DNA of 7,471 nt from an uncultured Candidatus Saccharibacteria bacterium (lineage in GTDB: Bacteria; Patescibacteriota; Saccharimonadia; Saccharimonadales; Saccharimonadaceae), in assembly GCA_948648655.1 (NCBI GenBank), contig CAPKVJ010000019.1, forward strand, positions 1 through 7,471, read 5' to 3'. Each line of letters begins with the position of its first letter. Position 1 is the stretch's first letter. The notes below the pieces were generated by a model. That model saw only the letters and a program-made list of their open reading frames with translations, was not told the DNA's origin and made no database searches. The position numbers and the translations under genes are program-made. This document shows positions 1-5,122 of the stretch, in pieces.

Positions 1-821
1 GGGACTTATTCGATGATCTGATTATCACCATACACGAGGAAGAACTAAAAAAATGCGGTGACAATACCAAGATGCAAAACATCTACGATGCGCTAAAACG
101 GCTTAGAAATCGCGATATAGAAATTAACAACGAAAAGATGTGGCTAAGTATCGGTTTTGTCAATTACGTCAAGCATATCAAAAATAAATCGTATTTTGAG
201 GTGCAAGTTTCCAAAGAGGTACTACCCTATTACGTGGAACTCGCCCAAAACTTCACGAGTTACTCCATGACGGTAGCAATCGCACTCAAAAGCACATTCT
301 CGCAAAGGTTTTACGAACTGTGCTGCCAATACCGAAACGCCGGGTTCTTCTTCTACACAGTCGAAAAGCTCCGGGAAATGTTCATGTTGGAAAAGAAATA
401 CAAACGGGGATGCGATTTCAAAAGGCGTGTACTTGACGATCCGCAAAAGGAACTCCGGGAGTTGTACAATGCCGGACAATGCGATTTATATTTCGAGTTC
501 GAACCAAAGAGCTACAAAGGCAAGGAAGTGACCGAATACAAATTTTACGTTTACACAAGGCAAACCGAACAACAAAAGCTATTGGAATACGAAAGCGCCA
601 AACAGGCGATCATCTACATAACAACCACTATTTCGAGGTTCTCCAAAAGTGACAAAGGATATGTTAAGCGTGTAGTGAACGCCGTACAGTTACACCCGGA
701 AATAGCCGTACAGGTGGCGCAAAAGATACAAAAGAAGTTTGAGCAATATATAGACAAGCCAGCCAAACAGATAGGGGCTATCATCCGGGTTTGCTTAATG
801 GAAGATTTTGGAATAGAATAA
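1..821 (+). CDS. Rep_3-family plasmid replication initiator, 3' part (continues from 7260 across the circle junction)
   Basis: This is the larger part of the plasmid replication initiator. Reading is open from the window edge: the first full codon is at position 3, and the stop (TAA) is at 819-821. Because bases 1-55 equal 7417-7471, the gene joins in frame to the ATG at 7260, giving 325 aa, a normal size for Rep_3 (RepA/RepB-type, two winged-helix domains) proteins. The segment with KSYFEVQVSKEVLPYYVEL, followed by FTSYSMTVAIALKSTFSQRF, matches in style the end of the first winged helix, where the family has a conserved S-x-x-S-x-R-x-Y/F-E-L pattern. The protein is expected to bind the iterons just upstream of its start and open the origin. 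The ATG at 72 is internal and not the true start. A 63-aa ORF follows 12 bp downstream and is probably co-transcribed. Family assignment is confident; exact Rep subtype is not determined. Confidence 0.9.
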   Translation, partial: DLFDDLIITIHEEELKKCGDNTKMQNIYDALKRLRNRDIEINNEKMWLSIGFVNYVKHIKNKSYFEVQVSKEVLPYYVELAQNFTSYSMTVAIALKSTFSQRFYELCCQYRNAGFFFYTVEKLREMFMLEKKYKRGCDFKRRVLDDPQKELRELYNAGQCDLYFEFEPKSYKGKEVTEYKFYVYTRQTEQQKLLEYESAKQAIIYITTTISRFSKSDKGYVKRVVNAVQLHPEIAVQVAQKIQKKFEQYIDKPAKQIGAIIRVCLMEDFGIE

Positions 822-833
822 AAAAATACAAGT

Positions 834-1025
834 ATGAAAACAGGTGATAAAGTTATCGTACCAGCCGAAATTAACGGCTATGGCAGGGATTTACGGGCAA
901 TGGTTACAGAGATAGAGAAGTTCGCCGGGGCAATATTCGTAACAGTGATATTCACTGAACCATGTCCGGAAGCCTGCGGAAGAAAAGGGGGCGTTTACCA
1001 TGACTTCCAGCTAATAACAGAGTGA
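834..1025 (+). CDS. Hypothetical 63-aa protein downstream of rep
   Basis: A short ORF starts with ATG at 834, 12 bp after the rep stop, in an A-rich leader (AAAAAATACAAGT). It ends with TGA at 1023-1025. The close spacing and shared strand suggest it is translated from the rep transcript. The protein starts MKTGDKVIVPAEINGYG and contains several alternating hydrophobic stretches (AMVTEIEKF, IFVTVIF) and two cysteines in EPCPEACG. The DKVIVPAEI start is reminiscent of small SH3-like beta-barrel proteins that often accompany Bacteroidales plasmid and transposon genes, but I cannot name a family. No signal peptide or membrane segment is seen. Its role is unknown; a plasmid maintenance or copy-control accessory is only a guess from position. 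Confidence 0.6.
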   Translation: MKTGDKVIVPAEINGYGRDLRAMVTEIEKFAGAIFVTVIFTEPCPEACGRKGGVYHDFQLITE

Positions 1026-1033
1026 TTTATTTT

Positions 1034-1082
1034 GCTATAACCGCAATAAATTGCAATAACATTTGCGATAAGCTGCAATAAC
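1034..1082 (+). repeat. Cluster of GCAATAAC-like short repeats (candidate operator)
   Basis: Five copies of an octamer lie upstream of the gene at 1128: GCTATAAC (1034), GCAATAAA (1043), GCAATAAC (1053), GCGATAAG (1065) and GCAATAAC (1075). Starts are 9, 10, 12 and 10 bases apart, roughly one helical turn. The first half reads AACCGCAAT, also present on the other strand in the operator of the mobilization operon (near 5806-5814). Both downstream genes encode ribbon-helix-helix proteins, which typically bind short repeats spaced by a helical turn. I infer that this is an autoregulatory operator, possibly shared. Confidence 0.5.
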
Positions 1083-1094
1083 AAAACTTATAAC

Positions 1095-1102
1095 TACCTT
1101 TG
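1095..1102 (+). promoter_or_regulatory. Bacteroidota-type -7 box (TACCTTTG)
   Basis: TACCTTTG matches the Bacteroides -7 consensus TAnnTTTG exactly and lies 25 bp before the ATG at 1128. The identical octamer serves the minus-strand mobilization operon. No convincing TTTG -33 element is found at the usual 19-21 bp distance, so the promoter may be weak or depend on the protein bound to the repeats just upstream. Confidence 0.55.
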
Positions 1103-1127
1103 CAACAGAATATAGCATTTTACAACA

Positions 1128-1649
1128 ATGGAAAAAGGACAAGAAAGCAAGCAAAAGAGGAAAACACCGCTTACCACCATAGCGATAAGCCAAGAGTACG
1201 CCCAAAAATTAGATGAATATTTAAAGGGTACGGGCATAACCCGCAAAGAATTTGTTGAGTTGTCCGTTGATTATTTCCAAAGAACCGGGTTCGACCTCCG
1301 GGGTGAAGCATTTGACCTCTCCCCATTAGAAAAGGTTGCCGGGCGGCTGGAACAATCCGCAAAGATCATGGAACAACACAACGAGGAAACGGAAGCGGTG
1401 CGCCTGCTTCTCCAAACTGTCCGGGAACAGACCGCCAAGCAACTCCCTGCGCCGGAACTGATCGCCCATGCTGCCGAAGAAAAAGCAAAGGCAGAAGCCA
1501 AAAGCGAAGAACAAGAACGGGAGATTGCCCGGCTGCGCTCCGAAAACTCCGCTTTGCTAGAATACAAGGAAAAGGCACACCGGGAACTGTGCCGGGTACG
1601 TGACGAACAAAAAACAATAGGGAAAATAAAAGTAAACACCGAATTATAA
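1128..1649 (+). CDS. Ribbon-helix-helix / coiled-coil protein, BfmA/BtgA-like mobilization accessory
   Basis: A 173-aa protein. After a basic, disordered start (residues 1-13) comes a ribbon-helix-helix module at about residues 14-54: the strand LTTIAIS, helix QEYAQKLDEYL, turn GTGITRKEF, and helix VELSVDYFQRTG. This parallels the BtgA-like protein at 5119-5724 (VTIDRKTFARLDRL, NNVSKKDF, ALEYFEKYG), so the two are paralogues. Residues 105-165 are rich in Glu, Lys, Ala and Arg with heptad-like hydrophobics and should form a long coiled coil for oligomerisation. The family binds DNA near oriT and assists relaxases in Bacteroides mobilizable elements. Unlike the other copy, no relaxase follows: the stop TAA shares its last A with the ATG of the truncated methyltransferase (TAATG). 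Either the original partner was replaced by the AT-rich cargo, or the protein is a regulator. The start fits the -7 box at 1095. Confidence 0.75.
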   Translation: MEKGQESKQKRKTPLTTIAISQEYAQKLDEYLKGTGITRKEFVELSVDYFQRTGFDLRGEAFDLSPLEKVAGRLEQSAKIMEQHNEETEAVRLLLQTVREQTAKQLPAPELIAHAAEEKAKAEAKSEEQEREIARLRSENSALLEYKEKAHRELCRVRDEQKTIGKIKVNTEL

Positions 1650-2068
1650 TGAAAGGAACTATTAAATTTATAGACCTCTTTGCTGGAATTGGTGGCATTC
1701 GATGTGGCTTAGAATTAGCCGCACACGAAGCTGGTTATAAAACAGAGTGTGTATTTACTTCTGAAATCAAGAAACATGCCATAAAGGTTTTAAAACAAAA
1801 TCATCCTAACGAGTTAATAAACGGAGATATTACACAAGTTAATGAAAAAGAAATTCCAGATTTTGACATTTGTTGTGCAGGTTTTCCATGCCAATCTTTT
1901 TCCGGCGGCGGAAAAAGATTGGGCTTTACAGAAACACGTGGTACTTTGTTTTTTGATGTTGAAAGAATTTTAAAGAAAAAGGAACCTGCTGGTTTTATCC
2001 TCGAAAACGTTGAAGGACTTGTATCATTCATATTAACAAATCTTGCAACCAAAGATGAAAACCATTAA
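1649..2068 (+). pseudogene. C5-cytosine DNA methyltransferase, C-terminally truncated
   Basis: The 139-aa product is the N-terminal third of a 5-methylcytosine methyltransferase. Motif I is at residues 9-18 (DLFAGIGGIR, binds S-adenosylmethionine). Motif IV is at 78-85 (GFPCQSFS, catalytic Cys81). Motif VI is at 119-123 (ENVEG). After Leu124-Val125 the sequence departs from the family: motif VIII, the target recognition domain, and motifs IX and X are all missing, where full enzymes are usually 300-450 aa. The break is at about 2024-2030, at a 14-bp sequence repeated at 3019-3032. No missing half is found on either strand in the window. The product should not methylate DNA alone, though an encoded partner elsewhere could in principle complement it. 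The ATG overlaps the upstream stop (TAATG), so it is probably translationally coupled. Sequence becomes clearly AT-rich from here. Its 3' end overlaps the convergent 49-aa ORF by 41 bp. Confidence 0.85.
2028..2041. repeat. 14-bp direct repeat, left copy
   Basis: TCATATTAACAAAT occurs here and again at 3019-3032, in the same orientation and 991 bp apart. The left copy lies at the point where methyltransferase homology ends and includes the stop codon of the minus-strand 49-aa ORF. The right copy includes the start codon of the 277-aa gene. This is consistent with a recombination or insertion footprint, but the repeat is AT-rich and short. Confidence 0.6.
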
Positions 2069-2177
2069 CTGAGGCATATTGACCTACCATGTCTATGTAG
2101 TTAATCGCATACGACAAGTCCACTTCATAACCATAAAAATCTATTAAGTCTTGTATTAATTCTTCTGGGGTAATCAT
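2028..2177 (-). CDS. Hypothetical 49-aa small protein, last gene of the cargo operon
   Basis: A small minus-strand ORF runs from ATG at 2177-2175 to TGA at 2030-2028. It starts 11 bp after the stop of the 277-aa gene, in an A-rich leader (AAAGTAACATT), spacing typical of co-translated genes. The protein begins MITPEELIQDLIDFYGY and continues with SYAINYIDMVGQYASVNG and HLWLQDLL: acidic, aromatic-rich, probably helical. I recognise no family. It ends exactly in the 14-bp repeat that also marks the break in the methyltransferase, so its C-terminus may be cut or newly made. Codon use looks protein-like, which argues against chance, but it is short and overlaps the 3' end of the methyltransferase fragment on the other strand. 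Confidence 0.45.
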   Translation of the reverse strand: MITPEELIQDLIDFYGYEVDLSYAINYIDMVGQYASVNGFHLWLQDLLI

Positions 2178-2188
2178 AATGTTACTTT

Positions 2189-3022
2189 TTATTCTAAAGA
2201 ACGATTGTCCATAATCGCTTGAAGCATATTAGAACATTTTTCATATTCTTCTTTATGTTCAATTCTAAATTCGCTACATTCAATGGCTATATTTATCCAC
2301 ATTTCATTACCTCTTAGTTTAAGAAATTTTTCCCATTCTTTAGGCGAGAAGTAGGAATCTGGTAAATTATCAAATTCTTCCATAGATGAGAGAGAATATC
2401 CTTTGTGAGCTAAGAACATATCTTGGATAATCCAATTATGAAACATATCGTAATACTCTGTATATTGATTTACTTTTAGTTCATTGCGAGATAAGAAGGT
2501 TTTGATTAATGCAGCAGATTCAGAAATCCATTCACCTAAAATCATTCCATCTTCACAGAAACCTCTAGCTAAATCTTCTAATTCAGGTTTTATACATCCA
2601 ATGTGGTTATTGCGTAAATAAAATAATTTTATTATATCAAGGGATGTGTATTGCTTCTCATCCTTATTTAGTTCCAAGAAACGTTCAATGTAACGTTCAA
2701 AGAAATGGGAAGAAAAAATCAGTAACACATTTGTCCCTTTAAGCGGATAAGCTGCCCATGTAGTTCCTCCATACCTAAAAGTAATATAGGCATGAGGAAT
2801 TACAACGTTAGCATCCTCTTTAGATTGTGCATAAAAGCTGAAGAACCATTTATTATTTTTCTTTGTAATAATCTCTGTATTCCATATCCATGGATAATAT
2901 GTTTGCTTCAATCTCATTTTATTGAATTTGGGATTAAATTTAGTCCAGCGTGCATGGACTTCCTTGTAATCAGACTGAATTTCCTTTGCCAATTCGGTCA
3001 ATGTCATTGTTGGTAAAATCAT
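2189..3022 (-). CDS. Unrecognised 277-aa protein in the nuclease operon
   Basis: A soluble-looking 277-aa protein in the middle of the minus-strand cargo operon, 31 bp after the stop of the nuclease-like gene and 11 bp before the 49-aa ORF. I do not recognise a family. Visible features: an N-terminal segment rich in Lys and Tyr with YYPWIWNTEI; a beta-rich stretch with FRYGGTTWAAYPL; the motif SSHFFERYIERFLELN at about residues 105-120, with a charged His/Arg/Glu pattern that could be functional; and a helical, acidic C-terminal half containing two Met/Trp-rich stretches (FHNWIIQDMF, LRGNEMWINIAIE). No membrane segment, signal peptide or nucleotide-binding loop is seen. A start at the second Met (codon 6) is equally possible. 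Its strict linkage to a nuclease-like gene suggests a partner, regulator or immunity function, but this is only inference from position. Confidence 0.75.
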   Translation of the reverse strand: MILPTMTLTELAKEIQSDYKEVHARWTKFNPKFNKMRLKQTYYPWIWNTEIITKKNNKWFFSFYAQSKEDANVVIPHAYITFRYGGTTWAAYPLKGTNVLLIFSSHFFERYIERFLELNKDEKQYTSLDIIKLFYLRNNHIGCIKPELEDLARGFCEDGMILGEWISESAALIKTFLSRNELKVNQYTEYYDMFHNWIIQDMFLAHKGYSLSSMEEFDNLPDSYFSPKEWEKFLKLRGNEMWINIAIECSEFRIEHKEEYEKCSNMLQAIMDNRSLE

Positions 3023-3032
3023 ATTAACAAAT
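3019..3032. repeat. 14-bp direct repeat, right copy
   Basis: Second copy of TCATATTAACAAAT (first at 2028-2041). It lies in the short gap between the nuclease-like gene and the 277-aa gene and overlaps the start codon of the latter. Recombination between the copies would remove a 991-bp circle carrying the 277-aa and 49-aa genes. Confidence 0.6.
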
Positions 3033-3053
3033 ATTTAGAATTGAGATTAATAA

Positions 3054-4070
3054 TCACACAACCAAACATATTATAGCGAAGATAATGATTATAATTAGAA
3101 TAATACGCATTTTATTGCTGTTTCCCTTAATATCAGAATTTGTGACTTCCACTTGAGAGTTATTTTGTTTATCCATGCAATTAAATGATACAAACTTCTC
3201 GCCAGTGTTTAACCAACTAATTTGGCTTGGTACTAAATTCTTTACTCCTTTTGTTGTATTAACAATCTTAAGATTGGCTGATTTAGGATTAATTATATTT
3301 TTCATTGGCATTATCCACATTCCAGAACATTCAAAGGCATGATTTAAAGTTACCACAATTAAATAATCTGCATTTTTGCCTATTAGATTGTTTATTCTTC
3401 TTGTTTCAGAAGTCCGTCTTTCACTATCATATACTCGCCTTGTTTTGATTTCAAAAGTTAATCCTCCTTGACCTATTGCATCCAGTCCCTTCTCATTCTT
3501 ATTGCTAGATAATTTTAGGTTCAAGCGTTTACAAGCATAATATTCTCCAATATCCCCTACTACTTTACGGCTTCTAATAATCCCTTCTTTTTGTAAATTC
3601 AAGTAACTTTGAGCAAAATTTCTGATAGCGACTTGTTCTTTTTGAAGTAATTTTAATCGAGCTATATTCTGAGAAAATGAATGCACAGAAGAAGCGCCAA
3701 TAATGTATTCTTCCGTATTAATTTTATTAGAAGGGATTTTTAATATGGATATAGGATTGTAATATATATCAAAATATACAACTACGAGATAGTCAAAATC
3801 TTGATATTTTAGATTAGAAATATGATGAGTAAGATTATTGTTAGATATAACTTTAGATTTAATTTGATATTTATAGCCTTTAGGACATACTCCATCGTAT
3901 GCTTTTGTGGATTTACCAGCTAAACTTAGTTTAAAATACTTGGAGGCAATAAATTCTCCTATTTCTCCAGTAAAGCTATCTGTACGAATTATTCCTAAAG
4001 TGAAAAGTTTATCACTGCAATTGGCAAATTCTTTTAATAAAGTTTCTCTAACTGCTGTTTGCTTTTCCAT
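3054..4070 (-). CDS. Tandem PD-(D/E)XK nuclease-like protein with C-terminal transmembrane segment
   Basis: A 338-aa protein built of two similar halves. Each has the same order of elements: a GE/DIGE helix start (GEIGE at 35-39; GDIGE at 172-176), an Asp about 20-25 residues on (AYDG, Asp59; LDAIG, Asp197), an x-I-K strand ten residues later (YQIKSK at 68-73; FEIKTR at 206-211), and a hydrophobic strand starting DYL (DYLVVV at 93; DYLIVV at 235). Glu-Asp-(E/Q)xK is the metal site of the PD-(D/E)XK restriction-endonuclease fold. The second domain is canonical (Asp197, Glu207, Lys209); the first has Gln69 instead of Glu and may be weak or only structural. The last 18 residues, MRIILIIIIIFAIICLVV, form an obvious membrane segment, so the nuclease part is probably tethered on the cytoplasmic side. 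It is first in an operon with a 277-aa and a 49-aa gene and lies beside a broken C5 methyltransferase. A restriction or abortive phage-defence role is likely but unproven. Confidence 0.7.
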   Translation of the reverse strand: MEKQTAVRETLLKEFANCSDKLFTLGIIRTDSFTGEIGEFIASKYFKLSLAGKSTKAYDGVCPKGYKYQIKSKVISNNNLTHHISNLKYQDFDYLVVVYFDIYYNPISILKIPSNKINTEEYIIGASSVHSFSQNIARLKLLQKEQVAIRNFAQSYLNLQKEGIIRSRKVVGDIGEYYACKRLNLKLSSNKNEKGLDAIGQGGLTFEIKTRRVYDSERRTSETRRINNLIGKNADYLIVVTLNHAFECSGMWIMPMKNIINPKSANLKIVNTTKGVKNLVPSQISWLNTGEKFVSFNCMDKQNNSQVEVTNSDIKGNSNKMRIILIIIIIFAIICLVV

Positions 4071-4101
4071 GAATAAAATTTTATTGTTTTATTAATGGCT
4101 A

Positions 4102-4132
4102 TAAAGGTAGAAATAAATAAAGTATTAGCAAA
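4102..4132 (-). promoter_or_regulatory. Promoter of the nuclease cargo operon
   Basis: On the minus strand, TTTG (4132-4129) is followed after 19 bp by TACCTTTA (4109-4102). This fits the Bacteroidota pattern TTTG-N19-21-TAnnTTTG with one mismatch at the last base. The ATG of the nuclease-like gene is about 32 bp downstream, after an A/T-rich leader with no Shine-Dalgarno. The -33 box lies only about 10 bp from the end of the IS remnant, so the promoter belongs to the cargo side of that boundary. Confidence 0.55.
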
Positions 4133-4142
4133 TTTTGGATTC

Positions 4143-4223
4143 CGCTAATTGTTGTGCGATGGTCGCCCAGTTGGCTATGGGCATGGTCCATTTCTTACGT
4201 ATGTTGCGGTAAGCGAGATAAAC
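4143..4223 (-). pseudogene. Remnant of an IS256/mutator-type transposase C-terminus
   Basis: In the minus-strand frame ending at TAA 4127-4125, codons at 4223-4143 read VYLAYRNIRKKW, then TMPIANWATIAQQLA. This closely resembles the conserved C-terminal signature of IS256-family (mutator-type) transposases, in which a YLA-x-x-NI-x-KKWTMPI-x-NW segment is followed by a short hydrophobic tail. Only this piece of about 27 codons is left: upstream the frame runs into the 3' end of the relaxase gene in a meaningless reading, and after QLA it passes into unrelated AT-rich sequence and stops. There is no start, catalytic core or recognisable terminal inverted repeat. It is a dead scar lying exactly between the mobilization genes and the AT-rich cargo, suggesting that IS-mediated rearrangement brought the cargo in. 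Confidence 0.65.
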
Positions 4224-4243
4224 GGTGCCGGAAAATAGAAAAA

Positions 4244-5122
4244 TCACATGCCCATTCCGAAACCTCTGCTCCTTTTTGGCTTCTTCAGGAGTTCCAGATC
4301 TTCCTCCTGCTGCTTCTTTTTGGGAATAGGCTGCTCGATGTCCGGCGTTTTTTCCACCTGCTGAATTTTCGACTTCTCCGGTTCCTGCCGGGATTGAAGC
4401 TCCGCTTTGAGATTGTCCCATTTCTCCTTTCTGATGCGTTCCGCACGTTCCACCTGCCGGGCTATTTCCGCCGGGCTTCCGTTCTTGACGGCATTAAGAT
4501 AGTCGAAGCTTTCCTCCGGCTCCCGGTCAAACCCCATGCGCCGATCAAAAGAGCTTTCACACTTCCGGAAAAAATCCGTCCGGTCAAAACCTCCCTTCAC
4601 GTTGCCGCAGTTCTTCTTTCCGGTGTGGTTCGTTTTAGGGCTTAACTTTTTGGTGTTGCTCCGGTCTTTCCGACTGACGATGATATGTGCGTGCATATCG
4701 CTGTCACTGTCACCGTCCCGATTGAAATGGATCTTTGCGTAATATTCCACATCATCGCTTCTCAAGCCTTTTCCGAAGCCCTCCGCATAGTTTCTCATCA
4801 CGTCCTGCCGGATGTACCACTGCAAGGCTTCCGCACGCTCCTGCGGAGTCCTGCCCATGCAGCGCAGCTCTTTCTCTGAAGGGCTGACGGTAATAACATA
4901 GAACTTTGCGTCAGTCTGGCTTAACTTAGCCTTGTTGTTGTCTATCTTGAATGTGACCTCCCTTGAGCTCACGTAGTCCCGGAACTGGTTGAAGAACGGC
5001 TGCACCTCCTCCCCTTTCTTCATCCTCTCCAAATCCTCATGCTGGAGATAGTTCGTCACCGCAACACAACTGCCTGTATTGGCGTATGTGCCGTTACCGC
5101 CTCCCTGTATCTTCACGTTCAT
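4244..5122 (-). CDS. btgB: Relaxase, BtgB-like (MobB/DUF5712-type) mobilization protein
   Basis: A 292-aa relaxase of the kind paired with BtgA in Bacteroides mobilizable plasmids. It should nick one strand at oriT and lead it through a conjugation channel supplied by a helper element. The N-terminus has NVKIQGGGNGTYANTGSCVA with Tyr13 and Tyr25 as candidate nucleophiles. The histidine metal site is clear: IHFNRDGDSDSDMHAHIIVS, with His132, His144 and His146 giving the H...HxH pattern of relaxase motif III. The C-terminal 80 residues are charged and low-complexity (Glu, Lys, Arg, Gln) and end RSRGFGMGM. The ATG overlaps the stop of the BtgA-like gene in ATGA (5119-5122), indicating translational coupling. 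The IS256 remnant begins 20 bp after the stop. Sequence is GC-richer than the cargo. The gene looks complete. Symbol assigned by resemblance, not search. Confidence 0.8.
   Translation of the reverse strand: MNVKIQGGGNGTYANTGSCVAVTNYLQHEDLERMKKGEEVQPFFNQFRDYVSSREVTFKIDNNKAKLSQTDAKFYVITVSPSEKELRCMGRTPQERAEALQWYIRQDVMRNYAEGFGKGLRSDDVEYYAKIHFNRDGDSDSDMHAHIIVSRKDRSNTKKLSPKTNHTGKKNCGNVKGGFDRTDFFRKCESSFDRRMGFDREPEESFDYLNAVKNGSPAEIARQVERAERIRKEKWDNLKAELQSRQEPEKSKIQQVEKTPDIEQPIPKKKQQEEDLELLKKPKRSRGFGMGM

Noticed and set aside
222..479. 85-aa minus-strand frame inside rep
   Set aside because: Antisense of the conserved Rep winged-helix region.
1171..1698. Several long minus-strand frames opposite the 173-aa gene
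   Set aside because: They are Ser/Arg/Phe-rich complements of a coiled-coil coding region, without promoter or family resemblance.
1801..2052. 83-aa minus-strand frame opposite the methyltransferase
   Set aside because: It is the antisense of clear methyltransferase motifs IV and VI and has no protein-like features of its own.
2069..2188. Remaining part of the methyltransferase after a frameshift
   Set aside because: No plus-strand frame here shows motif VIII, IX or X; the stretch reads sensibly only on the minus strand as the 49-aa ORF.
4125..4421. 98-aa minus-strand reading frame overlapping the relaxase end
   Set aside because: Its first two thirds are an out-of-frame reading of the relaxase gene; only the last part (4223-4143) has a recognisable origin, as a transposase scar.
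4154..4879. Plus-strand frames opposite the relaxase (163, 68 and 64 aa)
   Set aside because: Antisense shadows of the relaxase gene, rich in Phe, Leu and Arg; no start context or promoter.
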